From Crocinitomicaceae bacterium (lineage in GTDB: Bacteria; Bacteroidota; Bacteroidia; Flavobacteriales_D; Sanyastnellaceae): a stretch of 64,000 nucleotides of DNA. Made by a program: the position numbers and the translations under genes. Numbering within the stretch: position 1 is the first letter of the stretch; each line of letters starts with the position of its first letter. Below, piece by piece: positions 45,052-54,745 of this stretch. Under the pieces are notes generated by a model. That model was not told where the DNA came from. It made no database searches and saw nothing but the letters and a program-made list of their open reading frames with translations. The stretch covers positions 1 through 64,000 of the forward strand of contig PBMY01000004.1 in assembly GCA_002722795.1 (NCBI GenBank), read 5' to 3'.

Positions 45052-45537
45052 ATGGATATTAAGGAAGATGAGAGGTTTATGCGCCTCGCTTTAAGTGAAG
45101 CAGAACAAGCAAGAGACTTAGACGAGGTCCCCGTTGGAGCAGTAATAGTCTCAGGTGGTTCAGTTATAGCTAGAGGCCACAATCTATGTGAGAGACTAAA
45201 CGACTTTACTGCTCATGCCGAGATGCAGGTATTCACTAGTGCTTCCGAATACCTTGGGGGTAAATTCCTTGACAAATGTACACTTTACGTCACTTTGGAA
45301 CCTTGCCCCATGTGTGCTGGTGCAGCATTTTGGACTAGAATAGGCCGAATCGTCTACGGAGCTTCAGACCCTAAAAGGGGTTATGACCGTTGGACAGTAC
45401 ACCTAGACAAAGAGGGCAAAGGAGGTGCACTTTCAGAAAACGGGCTAATCCATCCTAAGACTGAAATCATGGGTGGCATTTTAGCTGATGAGTGCTCACA
45501 ATTAGTAAAGGACTTCTTTTCGAAGAAAAGAAAGTAA
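45052..45537 (+). CDS. Nucleoside/tRNA adenosine deaminase (TadA-like)
   Basis: The ATG at 45052 gives 161 residues. This zinc deaminase makes inosine at the wobble position of tRNA-Arg in the TadA family. Seen: VPVGAVIVSGG, the proton shuttle and zinc ligand TAHAEM, and PCPMCAGA (two zinc Cys). ERLNDFTAHAEM contains the TadA-like Asn. A guanine deaminase cannot be ruled out. 40 bp separate it from the divergent trmB start. Confidence 0.85.
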   Translation: MDIKEDERFMRLALSEAEQARDLDEVPVGAVIVSGGSVIARGHNLCERLNDFTAHAEMQVFTSASEYLGGKFLDKCTLYVTLEPCPMCAGAAFWTRIGRIVYGASDPKRGYDRWTVHLDKEGKGGALSENGLIHPKTEIMGGILADECSQLVKDFFSKKRK

Positions 45538-45561
45538 TTTTACCTCTCGACAAAGCAAGCC

Positions 45562-46920
45562 ATGCTCGAGCTAGATAACAAATACCTAGAAGAACTTCAC
45601 ACTCTGATCGAAGAGGGTAAGGGCAGCGTGCTATCAAAAAAGCTTAGCTCCCTGCACCCTACTGATATTGCAAAGATTCTAAACCAACTAAAGCGAGACG
45701 ATGTTCATTACACATATAGACTTCTTTCTGATGAAAATAAGTCTGATGTACTTGTTGATTTAAACGACGAAGTAAGGGAGGATCTCCTTGGCACTCTTAC
45801 TTCGAAGGAAATTGCTGAAGATGTAATTGAAGGGCTTGAGTCTGACGATGCAGCAGACGTAGTACAAGATTTAAGTGAAGAAAAGTTGGAAGAGGTTCTT
45901 TCTCTAGTAAAAGATGAGGAGGCCAAATCAGACGTCATGGATCTTCTCACATACGAAGAGGGTACGGCTGGAGCATTAATGGCCAAAGAGCTTGTAAGTG
46001 TTGAGGAGAATCTAACTGTTACTCGTGCTATTAGAAAAATAAGAGAGCAAGCAGATAACATAGACCAACTATATACGGTTTATGTTGTGGACTCTAAGGC
46101 AAGACTTACAGGACGTTTAAGCCTTAAGAATTTACTGCTTAACGCACCAAGCACGAGGACTCCAATCAGCGAGCTAAAAAACTCTGACGATTTAGTTTCC
46201 ATAAAGGATACAGATTCTGAAGACATGGTAGTTAGCATTATGGAGAAGTACGACATTGTTGCTCTACCAGTTGTTGACGCAGAGGGAATTCTAGTAGGAC
46301 GAATCACAATCGACGATGCCGTTGACGTAATAATTGAAGAAGCTGAAAAAGACTATCAACTAGCTTCAGGTATTTCAGAGGACGTTGAATCTAATGACTC
46401 AGTCATTGCTTTGACAAGAGCTCGACTTCCATGGCTTTTAATTGGACTTGGCGGGGGAATTGGTGGTGCTTACGTAATTGGAGCTTTTGATATAGTGAGT
46501 AACCCCATGCTTGCATTATTCATACCACTTATTGCTGCGATGGGAGGAAATGTAGGTGTACAATCATCTGCAATTGTTGTGCAGGGACTTGCATCTTCAA
46601 GTCTAAATACCTCAAACATCCTTGGACAACTTTCAAAGGAACTCAGCGTAGGTCTTTTAAACGGAATTATTTGTTCCACTATTATATTTTTAACGACTTA
46701 TGTTTTGGGATTTGGTGCTAGCTTAAGCATCACTGTTGGAATCAGCCTTCTTTGTGTTATAGTCTTTGCAGCGCTATTTGGAACCTTTGTTCCATTAGCA
46801 CTTGAGAAACGTAAAATTGACCCAGCTCTTGCTACTGGTCCATTTATTACTACTGCAAATGATATCATTGGTCTCATCATTTACTTCAGTATTAGCTCAC
46901 TTGTAAGTTCATTCTTTTAG
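45562..46920 (+). CDS. mgtE: Magnesium transporter MgtE
   Basis: The 452-residue protein has the MgtE N-domain (about 1-130), a CBS pair (about 135-260) and a membrane domain of five helices (about 280-450). Seen: LLTYEEGTAGALM at the start of the CBS part, PLIAAMGGNVGVQSSAIVVQ and TGPFITTANDIIGL, where the conserved Asn/Asp line the pore. It lies 24 bp after tadA and 5 bp before the PGDH-like gene; co-transcription is likely. Confidence 0.95.
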   Translation: MLELDNKYLEELHTLIEEGKGSVLSKKLSSLHPTDIAKILNQLKRDDVHYTYRLLSDENKSDVLVDLNDEVREDLLGTLTSKEIAEDVIEGLESDDAADVVQDLSEEKLEEVLSLVKDEEAKSDVMDLLTYEEGTAGALMAKELVSVEENLTVTRAIRKIREQADNIDQLYTVYVVDSKARLTGRLSLKNLLLNAPSTRTPISELKNSDDLVSIKDTDSEDMVVSIMEKYDIVALPVVDAEGILVGRITIDDAVDVIIEEAEKDYQLASGISEDVESNDSVIALTRARLPWLLIGLGGGIGGAYVIGAFDIVSNPMLALFIPLIAAMGGNVGVQSSAIVVQGLASSSLNTSNILGQLSKELSVGLLNGIICSTIIFLTTYVLGFGASLSITVGISLLCVIVFAALFGTFVPLALEKRKIDPALATGPFITTANDIIGLIIYFSISSLVSSFF

Positions 46921-46925
46921 CCCGA

Positions 46926-47873
46926 ATGAAAGTTGCATTTCTCGACACCGTTCACCCTATACTAAAGGAAAGGCTTGAAGCTGATGGTTATTCATGCCAT
47001 GAGCTTTACTCAATGTCTAGGCAAGACATTTTAGAAGGTGCTCTAAAAGATTATGAGGGAGTGGTAATTAGGTCTAGATTAACTCTTGATGCAAGATTAC
47101 TAGCAGCTCTTGTTGGCTTAAAATGGATTGCTCGATCTGGCTCTGGGCTCGAAAATATCGATATAGAAGAGGCTGAGGCAAGAGGTGTTAAAATAATAAA
47201 TTCTCCTGAAGGGAACAGAGATGCTGTTGGTGAGCATACACTTGGACTACTTTTAATGCTACTTCATAAGCTGCGTAGTGGAGATAGTAGTGTTCACCGA
47301 AGAGAGTGGCTAAGAGAGGAACATAGGGGTAATGAGTTAGGATCCCAAACCGTAGGTATCATAGGCTACGGAAATATGGGCTCAGCCTTTGCTGAAAAGC
47401 TCTCCGGCCTAGGGTGTAGAGTTGTTGCCTACGATAAATACAAAAAGGGTTTTGGGACTGAGGCTGTCGAGGAAGTGAGCGAGGAAGAATTCTTTATAAA
47501 GAGTGATATTGTAAGTGTTCATTTACCTTGGACTACTGAGACTAAGGGTTTGATTGATTCTAAGTGGCTCAGCAAATTTTCTAAGCCTATTACATTCATT
47601 AATACTTCTCGAGGAGCAGTAGTAAACACCTCTGATCTTCTCGATGCTATTGATTCAGGTAAGGTGCTGTCTGCAGCACTTGATGTTATAGAATTTGAAG
47701 GAAGATCTTTAGAAGGATTAGAGCTAGATAATGATGCATCTATTACCCTTGATAGACTTCTGAAAAATAACCAAATACTCATCACCCCACACGTGGCGGG
47801 GTGGTCAGTAGAAAGCTACTACAAATTGAGTAACGTATTGGCCGATAAGATTATTCTTCTGCGCCAGTCCTAG
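46926..47873 (+). CDS. D-2-hydroxyacid dehydrogenase (PGDH-like)
   Basis: The 315-residue NAD-dependent enzyme resembles 3-phosphoglycerate dehydrogenase without an ACT domain. Seen: GLKWIARSGSGLENID, the NAD fold GIIGYGNMGSAFAEKL, NTSRGAVVNTSDLLDAI (catalytic Arg) and ILITPHVAGWS (catalytic His). Physiological substrate (serine path or another hydroxy acid) is not decided by sequence. It ends overlapping the convergent ExbD gene by 23 bp. Confidence 0.88.
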   Translation: MKVAFLDTVHPILKERLEADGYSCHELYSMSRQDILEGALKDYEGVVIRSRLTLDARLLAALVGLKWIARSGSGLENIDIEEAEARGVKIINSPEGNRDAVGEHTLGLLLMLLHKLRSGDSSVHRREWLREEHRGNELGSQTVGIIGYGNMGSAFAEKLSGLGCRVVAYDKYKKGFGTEAVEEVSEEEFFIKSDIVSVHLPWTTETKGLIDSKWLSKFSKPITFINTSRGAVVNTSDLLDAIDSGKVLSAALDVIEFEGRSLEGLELDNDASITLDRLLKNNQILITPHVAGWSVESYYKLSNVLADKIILLRQS

Positions 47874-48324
47874 AACGACTGTTAGCTGAGTAAAGAACCT
47901 TCAATGCTGAAGCTTTTCTGAGCTCCTGCTTTACGTTTGTTACAATGCCCATCTTAGTATCTTGGTCAACCTTAAGGCTAATCCACATCTTGCTTTGCTC
48001 TGCTTCTGCAAGAGTTTGACGTTCCTTTCCTATCCAATCTTGGATTTCGTTCACTTTAGAGAACTGATCATTTAATTGGATTACTGGCTCAGTACCACGA
48101 CGCTTATCCATTGGAATACCAATATTGATGTAGCGAATAAGGTGTTTCTTTTGGACTTTGTATAGCTCGGAAGCCTCAGGCTTTGTAACCTGTACTTTTT
48201 CTTCTTCAGTTCTAAGCACGGTAGCAACCATGAAAAAGAACAGAAGCATGAATACGATATCAGGTAGCGATGCTGTAGAGATTGACCCTGTTGGGCGATT
48301 TCCTCCTTTTTTAAATTTCCCCAT
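47851..48324 (-). CDS. Biopolymer transport protein ExbD/TolR family
   Basis: The ATG at 48324 gives 157 residues, MGKFKKGGNRPTGSISTASL then a single transmembrane segment DIVFMLLFFFMVATVL with the proton-carrying Asp. The rest is periplasmic. It begins 1 bp after the preceding ExbD stop. With ExbB it uses the proton motive force to energise TonB-type receptors. Its 3' end overlaps the convergent dehydrogenase gene. Confidence 0.88.
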   Translation of the reverse strand: MGKFKKGGNRPTGSISTASLPDIVFMLLFFFMVATVLRTEEEKVQVTKPEASELYKVQKKHLIRYINIGIPMDKRRGTEPVIQLNDQFSKVNEIQDWIGKERQTLAEAEQSKMWISLKVDQDTKMGIVTNVKQELRKASALKVLYSANSRSRTGAEE

Positions 48325-48325
48325 A

Positions 48326-49150
48326 TCAGTAATAGTTTGAGCTTGCGTCACGCGGTTCAGCTTCAGAAATACGCTGTGGATACACAGATCTTATCGCAGT
48401 AATTTTCTCAAGTGTTTTCTTGTCTTGCTTATTGCGAGAATAGATATCCTCTAAATCGCGATAAGATTGACCAAACTTTGCATATGCTAATTCATCTCTT
48501 AACTCATTCACTGCAGACTGAAGTTCATTCTGAACCTGCAAGTATGTGTTGTAAGTTGTATTGTTATCGTTTTGCATAGAAATAAGAGCAGAAGCTGGAA
48601 GCTCCTTGTAATCTCCTCCTAATAGTTCAATTGTGCGAAGTTTTTCATTCCACTTATCAAGTACTTTTTGGAAAGCTTTTTTATCTTCTTCTTTTGCCAA
48701 TTTTACTATCTGCTCATACTCAGCCACCTTCATTTTAACGTTAGATTTTCTCACCCACTCTCTTTCAGGGAATGCAGCGTTAGTCTTACCATTAGCACCG
48801 GTAATCATTTCTACATCACGGTGTTTTCCGATATTCATACCATCGATTTCGTGAGCCATGATGCCATCTCCTGTAGCGATAAGGAAATTCTTTGCCTTAT
48901 CCTTCAATTGATCTATCTCTAGAGGCAGACCTTCTACAAGTAGTGCGTCAAGGAAGTTTACCTTAACGTTAAATACGTTTTGCTCCTTAGCTTGAGGCAC
49001 ATCTATATCCGGTGGCACAGGAGGAGGTAGCTGTCGCTTGATGCCCTCATCTGATTCGATGGTAGTTGTTACCAACCAAAAGATGAGGAGCAAGAACGCG
49101 ATATCGGCCATAGAGCCGGCATTGATTTCTTGTAATTCGCGACGTGCCAT
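48326..49150 (-). CDS. Biopolymer transport protein ExbD/TolR family with extended periplasmic part
   Basis: The 274-residue product begins MARRELQEINAGSMADIAFL, with the Asp-bearing transmembrane helix ADIAFLLLIFWLVTTT (about 15-30) and a Pro-rich QLPPPVPPDIDVP segment. It is longer than common ExbD (about 140-200): residues 100-274 are charged and coiled-coil prone (VAEYEQIVKLAKEEDKKAFQ, SAVNELRDELAYAK). It is the third gene of the ExbB-membrane protein-ExbD-ExbD operon. Confidence 0.87.
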   Translation of the reverse strand: MARRELQEINAGSMADIAFLLLIFWLVTTTIESDEGIKRQLPPPVPPDIDVPQAKEQNVFNVKVNFLDALLVEGLPLEIDQLKDKAKNFLIATGDGIMAHEIDGMNIGKHRDVEMITGANGKTNAAFPEREWVRKSNVKMKVAEYEQIVKLAKEEDKKAFQKVLDKWNEKLRTIELLGGDYKELPASALISMQNDNNTTYNTYLQVQNELQSAVNELRDELAYAKFGQSYRDLEDIYSRNKQDKKTLEKITAIRSVYPQRISEAEPRDASSNYY

Positions 49151-49154
49151 TTAG

Positions 49155-49634
49155 TTATTTAATAATACTGCTTACTTCAGCCCAAACCACAGATAACATA
49201 GCTGCTATACCTAAAATGTATACAAAAATCATGCTACCGCCTGCAAAAACACTTTCGCTAGATGTAACTGTAATTCCGCTCGCCTCGTAAGCATTTAAAA
49301 CTGTAGAATCTGCAAGCAAAAAGTAACTTACTAGTCCTAGAATCAAAAAAAATGATAGACCTGTCAATGTTCCAATCTGTGAATGAAAATCATTTTTAAG
49401 GTTTTTTCCAAAGGTGAATAAACCAAATCCAACTGCTGCTACAGCACATGCTGCACCAACTGTATAAATGATATAGAACAATCCATCGAGATATTTTCCG
49501 TAGTTCGCATCTCCCTCTATGAACGATTCGTCAGGCACACTGCTCAATAAAATTTTTATGACTAGGCTCACACCTAGGAAAATGATAGCCAAACGAAGTC
49601 CAGAAAGGTTGCGTGTTAATTTATTACCGTCCAT
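49155..49634 (-). CDS. Membrane protein of the ExbB/ExbD operon
   Basis: The 159-residue product has four hydrophobic segments (about 12-30, 50-72, 88-106, 130-150) and short loops with few charged residues. It sits between ExbB and the first ExbD gene with 6-bp and 4-bp gaps. The same kind of four-helix protein is usual at this position in Bacteroidota Exb operons, but its function is not known. Confidence 0.8.
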   Translation of the reverse strand: MDGNKLTRNLSGLRLAIIFLGVSLVIKILLSSVPDESFIEGDANYGKYLDGLFYIIYTVGAACAVAAVGFGLFTFGKNLKNDFHSQIGTLTGLSFFLILGLVSYFLLADSTVLNAYEASGITVTSSESVFAGGSMIFVYILGIAAMLSVVWAEVSSIIK

Positions 49635-49640
49635 AGCAGA

Positions 49641-50546
49641 TTACTTTCCTTGAAGCTTGCGCTTGTATAATAGGTCAACTAAATCCATGCTCGCTTCTTC
49701 CATGTCTAGAACGATAGAATCAATCTTGCTTAGAATATAGTTATAAAATACCTGAAGAATAATCGCAACAATAAGACCAGATACTGTTGTAATTAAGGCG
49801 ATCTTAATACCACCAGCTACAATAGATGCGTTAATTGTATTTGCTTCGGCGATATCGTCAAATGCGCTAATCATACCGATTACAGTACCCATAAAACCAA
49901 GCATAGGTGCAAGAGCGATAAATAAGCTAATCCAACTTAGTCCGCTTTCAAGCTTAGACATCTCTACTGAACCATAATCTTCAATTGCTTTAGCTACTTC
50001 CTCATAACTTCCGGATGAACGATCTAATCCTTGGTGGAATATGCTAGCTACAGGTCCTGCAGTGTTTCTACAAATTTCCTTCGCTGCATCAACACCTCCA
50101 TTGTTTAGGCTATTTTCAATTTCCTCAACTAATTTCTTAGTATTTGTAGTCGCCATATTTAAGTAGATGATGCGTTCAATGCTAAGTGCAAGACCTAGAA
50201 TTAAACAAATCAGTACCGATGCCATAAAGGCTGCTCCACCCTCGATGAAGTAACGCTTTACTGTTTGGTGGAAGCTAAGAACCTCACGAGTTGGCTCTTC
50301 TGAGTCAGCTAATTCCGAAGCAACAGATGTATCATCATTTACAGCAGGCCTTTCTTGACCCGCTTCAGTTCCTAATGCATTTGAGTCAACTGCTAAACTA
50401 TCCGACTCAAATGACTCTTCAGTTAGTGAATCTGACGCTACTTCTTCCAAAATTTCTTGGTAATCTTCATCTTGTGCAAAAACCGTAATTGGTTCTGAAG
50501 CAAAAATGATTCCCGCTAAAGCGAGAAGTGCAAACAAATTTTTCAT
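49641..50546 (-). CDS. MotA/TolQ/ExbB proton channel family protein
   Basis: The 301-residue protein has a signal-like N-terminus, an acidic extension (about 25-90), and three transmembrane helices. Seen: LEIENSLNNGG-like cytoplasmic loop, then LSWISLFIALAPMLGFMGTV and VAGGIKIALITTVSGLIVAI, the proton-channel core. It is the first gene of the operon and forms the channel with the two ExbD proteins. An upstream region of about 186 bp (50547-50732) holds no gene. Confidence 0.9.
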   Translation of the reverse strand: MKNLFALLALAGIIFASEPITVFAQDEDYQEILEEVASDSLTEESFESDSLAVDSNALGTEAGQERPAVNDDTSVASELADSEEPTREVLSFHQTVKRYFIEGGAAFMASVLICLILGLALSIERIIYLNMATTNTKKLVEEIENSLNNGGVDAAKEICRNTAGPVASIFHQGLDRSSGSYEEVAKAIEDYGSVEMSKLESGLSWISLFIALAPMLGFMGTVIGMISAFDDIAEANTINASIVAGGIKIALITTVSGLIVAIILQVFYNYILSKIDSIVLDMEEASMDLVDLLYKRKLQGK

Positions 50547-50732
50547 TTTATTTTTGTGCTTGTATTTTTTGTTCTTTACAGAATTAAATCATGACAACGC
50601 AAATATATTAAAACTTCATCCCTAATGGCGTTTGTTGTTTGTTCATAAAAAAATCTTATGAAAGGATGGGTCAAGTTATAGGTTTTAATTTCTCAAAAGA
50701 GACAAAAAGGTATGTTATATTAAAAGGTGATG

Positions 50733-51770
50733 TTAAGGATTTGTAGTGAGTTCACCTCTGATGTCGCTTGTGAAATCTCTTCTAATCTCTTCCTGATAGT
50801 CTGTTTTTCCAAGAAGCATCATTAGTTTGGTTATTGCTGCTTCATTGGTCATATCTCCACCAGGAATTACTCCGCATTCTGTCAACATAAGACTAGTTGC
50901 GTACATCTCATGCTTTACCCCTCCGTGTCCGCATTGAGTTATATTTACTATAGTTACTCCCCTATCTATTGCTCTTTTGAGCATATCTTTTAGGGCTTCA
51001 ATATTAGGTGCGTTTCCGCTGCCGAAAGTGCTGAGAATAACTCCTCTTAAGTTATCATTTTCGAGAAGATTATCAAATATTTCGTAAGTCATTCCAGGAA
51101 AAAACGGAAGCCAAGCGACTTGGGATTCAAATCTTGTGTTGAGCTTAAGTGGTTTTTCGGATGCCCTGTATAAAGCGTGATGATTAACCTTAAAATCAAC
51201 TCCTGCATCAACTAAGGAAGGATAGTTGGGACTAACAATTGCGTCAAATGAGTGGGCGCTTTGTTTGTGGGCTCTATTTCCTCTGAGGAGCTTGCTGCCG
51301 AAGTAGACTGAGACTTCTTGAATGACGGGAGAACCTGTTTTGTCACGGAGTGCTGCAATCATAACCGAACTGAGGAGGTTTTCACGACCGTCGGTACGTG
51401 GCATACCGATGGGGAGTTGTGATCCTGTTAGAATTACTGGCTTTTTAAGCCCCTCGATCATAAAGCTTAATGCTGATGCGGTAAACGCCATTGTGTCGGT
51501 GCCATGGAGAATTACGAAGCCATCGTATTTCTTGTGGTGGGTTCTAATGAGAGTAGCTATTTTGCGCCAATGCGACGGATTAATATTTGATGAGTCTATG
51601 GGTGGGTTGAACGAGACTGCGTCGATTGTAATGCCAGATCGATTAAGTTCAGGAACGTGGGACGTGATTTGGCTAAAGTCAATTGGGACTAGAGAACCTG
51701 TACGAGGGTCGTGCACACTACCGATGGTACCACCGGTGTAAATAATAAGTATGGGTTTTCTAGCTGACAA
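50733..51770 (-). CDS. ansA: Type I L-asparaginase
   Basis: The 345-residue enzyme hydrolyses asparagine to aspartate and ammonia. Catalytic Thr loops are seen: IIYTGGTIGS near residue 9 and ILHGTDTMAFTASAL near 90; SFGSGNAPN-like block and NITQCGHGGVKHEMYATS follow. There is no signal peptide, so the cytoplasmic type. The start is a TTG at 51770, just after the tatD stop; no ATG fits. Part of a three-gene run purT-tatD-ansA. Confidence 0.92.
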   Translation of the reverse strand: MSARKPILIIYTGGTIGSVHDPRTGSLVPIDFSQITSHVPELNRSGITIDAVSFNPPIDSSNINPSHWRKIATLIRTHHKKYDGFVILHGTDTMAFTASALSFMIEGLKKPVILTGSQLPIGMPRTDGRENLLSSVMIAALRDKTGSPVIQEVSVYFGSKLLRGNRAHKQSAHSFDAIVSPNYPSLVDAGVDFKVNHHALYRASEKPLKLNTRFESQVAWLPFFPGMTYEIFDNLLENDNLRGVILSTFGSGNAPNIEALKDMLKRAIDRGVTIVNITQCGHGGVKHEMYATSLMLTECGVIPGGDMTNEAAITKLMMLLGKTDYQEEIRRDFTSDIRGELTTNP

Positions 51771-51771
51771 T

Positions 51772-52560
51772 TTATCCTTTTAGATTGAACAAGTTTACAG
51801 CATTTTCAGTTGTGACAGAGGCCACTTCCTCAGTTGTGAGGTTTAGTATATGTGCAACACGATCAGCTATTTGGAGAATGTAAGAACTCTCGTTGCGCTT
51901 ACCTCTAAAAGGAACTGGAGCGAGATATGGGCTGTCAGTTTCAAGCACGAGGTATTCAAGCCCTACACTAGTAAGGACCTTGTCGAGACCTCCATTTTTA
52001 TAAGTACTCACACCTCCTATACCTAGTAAGAATCCTCCGTATTCAAGAGCACGCGAAGCTTCTTTTTCGCCGCCTGTGAAGCAGTGGAATACGCCTGAGA
52101 GATTTTCGTCGTTTACTTTATCTATGGTTTCAAAAATCTCATCCCAAGCGTCTCGAACGTGAATAACAATTGGAAGCGAACGCTCTTTAGCCCAAGCGCA
52201 TTGTTTCATAAATGCGAGCTTCTGCTGCTCGATGTGGGTCTTATCCCAATAGAGATCCATTCCGATTTCGCCTACTGCTACAAAGCGCATTCCGGCAGGA
52301 GGATTATCGAGTTGCTTCTTAATTGTATCAAGTTCCGCTTCAAATTTTTCATCAACATGACATGGGTGTAGGCCCATCATACCGTGACAGATTTGGGGCC
52401 ACTTTTCCATCATTGAGAGTACTCTAGGAATGCTTTCGACGTCAATGTTGGGAAGGATTAGGGTGTCGACGCCGGCTTCTAGGCAGCGTTCAATGCTTTG
52501 GGGCCTGTCGGAATCGAATTTGGGATGGTACTGGTGAGTATGTGTATCAATGAGGCGCAT
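51772..52560 (-). CDS. TatD-family metal-dependent hydrolase
   Basis: The ATG at 52560 (MRLIDTHTHQYHPKFD) gives 262 residues. Metal ligands are seen: HTH at the N-terminus, GEIGMDLYWD (Glu), IVIHVRDAWDE (His), FHCFTGG and ETDSPYLAPVPFRGKRN. The family includes 3'-5' DNA exonucleases and D-aminoacyl-tRNA-related hydrolases. It lies 1 bp after purT. Confidence 0.92.
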   Translation of the reverse strand: MRLIDTHTHQYHPKFDSDRPQSIERCLEAGVDTLILPNIDVESIPRVLSMMEKWPQICHGMMGLHPCHVDEKFEAELDTIKKQLDNPPAGMRFVAVGEIGMDLYWDKTHIEQQKLAFMKQCAWAKERSLPIVIHVRDAWDEIFETIDKVNDENLSGVFHCFTGGEKEASRALEYGGFLLGIGGVSTYKNGGLDKVLTSVGLEYLVLETDSPYLAPVPFRGKRNESSYILQIADRVAHILNLTTEEVASVTTENAVNLFNLKG

Positions 52561-52561
52561 C

Positions 52562-53731
52562 TTAGTCACGAGATTCGATTTTAATACACGCTGCTACTTG
52601 CTTTGCTCTATCTACTAGATCCGAAACGGGTTCATTGCCGTAGGCGAGCCCAACCGCCATACGTCTGTAAGGTCGAGTAGAGGGCTTATTAAAAATTTTG
52701 AAATCGGAATCCGGAATGAGTGCTGCCGATTCTAGGCCGGTGATGAGAGGGAATCCGTTACCAGTGTCGGATGCTAGGACTACGGCTGAGGCGCCGTTTC
52801 GGTGTAGGACTATTTCTGGAACTGGTATACCTAGTATGGCTCTTGCGTGGAGTTCGAATTCCGAAAAATTTTGGGTGCCGGCAAGAGTTGCCATGCCTGT
52901 ATCGTGGGGTCGGGGTGAGATTTCAGAAAAGTAGACTCCGTCCTTGCCAATGAAGAATTCCACTCCCCAAATTCCACTACCGCCAAGGGCTTCTGTGACC
53001 TTTTCAGCCATATTTTGGGCAGCAGCTAGGTCTTCTTCCTTCATCGCCATGGGCTGCCAACTTTCTAGGTAGTCACCTCTTTCTTGGCGGTGACCAATTG
53101 GGGGGCAGAAGAGAGTGTTACCTGATTTTTGGGTTAGGGTGAGTAGGGTTATTTCGTAATCGAAGGAGATGAATTCCTCTACAATTACTTCCATCAAATC
53201 ACCTCTCGAACCTTCCATCGCGTAGTTCCACGATTTCTTAATGTCATCATTGGTTTTTATTACGCTTTGGCCTTTACCTGAAGAAGACATTAAAGGTTTT
53301 ACTACGCAAGGCATACCTACATACTCCACACCTGCGGCTAGTTCCTCATAACTAGTAGCGTATTTATACTTAGCAGTCTTGAGACACAAATCCACCGCAG
53401 CCAAATCCCGAATCGCACGCCTATTCATAGTAAAATTAGCTGCCTTAGCTGAAGGAATAACCGTGTATCCCTGCTTCTCATATTCAAAAAATCTTTCTGT
53501 GCGAATGCTTTCCACCTCGGGAACGATGAAATCAGGTTTATGCTTCTCTACTATTGAGTCGAGCTGATCACCGTCGAGCATACTGATGACCTCGTAGTCA
53601 TGTGCCACTTGCATCGCGGGAGCATTTTCATAAGAATCAACAGCAATAACTTGTGCACCTAGTCGTTGAAGTGCAATCACCACCTCTTTACCCAATTCGC
53701 CAGATCCAAGTAGAAGTATTTTCTTTCTCAT
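52562..53731 (-). CDS. purT: Formate-dependent phosphoribosylglycinamide formyltransferase
   Basis: This 389-residue ATP-grasp enzyme makes formyl-GAR from GAR, formate and ATP in purine synthesis. Seen: [35 protein letters not shown] (ATP-grasp), [20 protein letters not shown] and [20 protein letters not shown]. The start codon abuts the divergent glycosyltransferase start. The 3' half is clearly richer in G+C than neighbouring genes. Family and length are typical. Confidence 0.95.
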   Translation of the reverse strand: MRKKILLLGSGELGKEVVIALQRLGAQVIAVDSYENAPAMQVAHDYEVISMLDGDQLDSIVEKHKPDFIVPEVESIRTERFFEYEKQGYTVIPSAKAANFTMNRRAIRDLAAVDLCLKTAKYKYATSYEELAAGVEYVGMPCVVKPLMSSSGKGQSVIKTNDDIKKSWNYAMEGSRGDLMEVIVEEFISFDYEITLLTLTQKSGNTLFCPPIGHRQERGDYLESWQPMAMKEEDLAAAQNMAEKVTEALGGSGIWGVEFFIGKDGVYFSEISPRPHDTGMATLAGTQNFSEFELHARAILGIPVPEIVLHRNGASAVVLASDTGNGFPLITGLESAALIPDSDFKIFNKPSTRPYRRMAVGLAYGNEPVSDLVDRAKQVAACIKIESRD

Positions 53732-54745
53732 ATGAATACAAAGATATCAGGGCTCTACCTTTACAACGTGCAACATCCAAAATTTATTCTTGCAAGATTT
53801 AGTTCCATTGGAGACATAGTTATGGCAGCTCCTGTAGTACAGGCTCTTCGCTCTCACTTTGGGGTTGAAGCCCAAATAGATTTCATCACACTCAATAAAT
53901 TCAAAGGAGCAGCACAATTAATTTCGGGAATAGATACCATTTACACTGTGGAAAAACGCGCTATCGAGATCGCTCCACAACTGAAAAGTAATGGTTACAA
54001 CTACCTCGTTGACCTACACTCAAATATCAGATCTCGTGCACTAGCAAGGGCACTTAAGATTGATACTCTTAGGGTAAAGAAACAAAATAACAAAAGACTT
54101 GCACTTGTTTTGGGATTAAACAAAAAGCCAATAGAGAATTTTGTAGATAGGTCTTTAAAAACTCTAGAATCTTTATCAGTTAGTTACGATTCTAAAAATC
54201 CTTGGGGAGTAATAAATTGCTCTAAACCTTCACATGAAATACCTGAAAAATACATTTCTGTTGCAGCAGGAGCTACTTATGAAGGTAAACAAATACCTCA
54301 GCAAATTCTAGAAGAAGTTATTGATTCTTTAGACAATCAATTTGTAATTGTAGGTGGTAGCGACATGGAGAAAATAGGCTCTTCACTAGAAAAGAAATCT
54401 CCCAACAAAGTCACGAATCTTTGCGGAGCAATTAACCTCAGTGAAACTGCATACGTTATGACCAACTGCAAGGTAGCTCTTGGTGGAGATACAGGTGCAA
54501 TGCACATAGCCACAGCCGTGGGAGCAAAACTTGTGTCAGTATGGGGGTGTACGCGCCCCTCGCTTGGTTTGGCCCCATGGAAAGCAAATCCAAAATCACT
54601 TATTCTCGAACCACAAAATAGGGGCAATAAACCCTGCTCAAGGCATGGAGATAAATGTCGTTATAAAAGATTGGGTGCAAGCCTATGCATCACAGACATA
54701 AGCTCTGAGTGCATAGTCGATGCGATAAAGTCTCTACTCAAATAA
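53732..54745 (+). CDS. Glycosyltransferase family 9 (heptosyltransferase-like)
   Basis: The 337-residue product adds a heptose-like sugar to lipopolysaccharide. Seen: [20 protein letters not shown] at about residues 19-38, [12 protein letters not shown], and the nucleotide-sugar site [20 protein letters not shown]. The ATG at 53732 directly abuts the divergent purT start codon and lies over the purT promoter box. A GTG at 53771 would give a start nearer to the family's and leave room for a promoter, so the true start is uncertain. hldD at 10449 supplies the sugar donor pathway. Confidence 0.88.
   Translation: MNTKISGLYLYNVQHPKFILARFSSIGDIVMAAPVVQALRSHFGVEAQIDFITLNKFKGAAQLISGIDTIYTVEKRAIEIAPQLKSNGYNYLVDLHSNIRSRALARALKIDTLRVKKQNNKRLALVLGLNKKPIENFVDRSLKTLESLSVSYDSKNPWGVINCSKPSHEIPEKYISVAAGATYEGKQIPQQILEEVIDSLDNQFVIVGGSDMEKIGSSLEKKSPNKVTNLCGAINLSETAYVMTNCKVALGGDTGAMHIATAVGAKLVSVWGCTRPSLGLAPWKANPKSLILEPQNRGNKPCSRHGDKCRYKRLGASLCITDISSECIVDAIKSLLK
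53739..53746 (-). promoter_or_regulatory. -7 promoter box of purT
   Basis: TATCTTTG on the minus strand, 8 bp before the purT ATG, matches TAnnTTTG exactly. It implies an almost leaderless purT transcript and sits inside the annotated start of the divergent glycosyltransferase gene. Confidence 0.45.
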
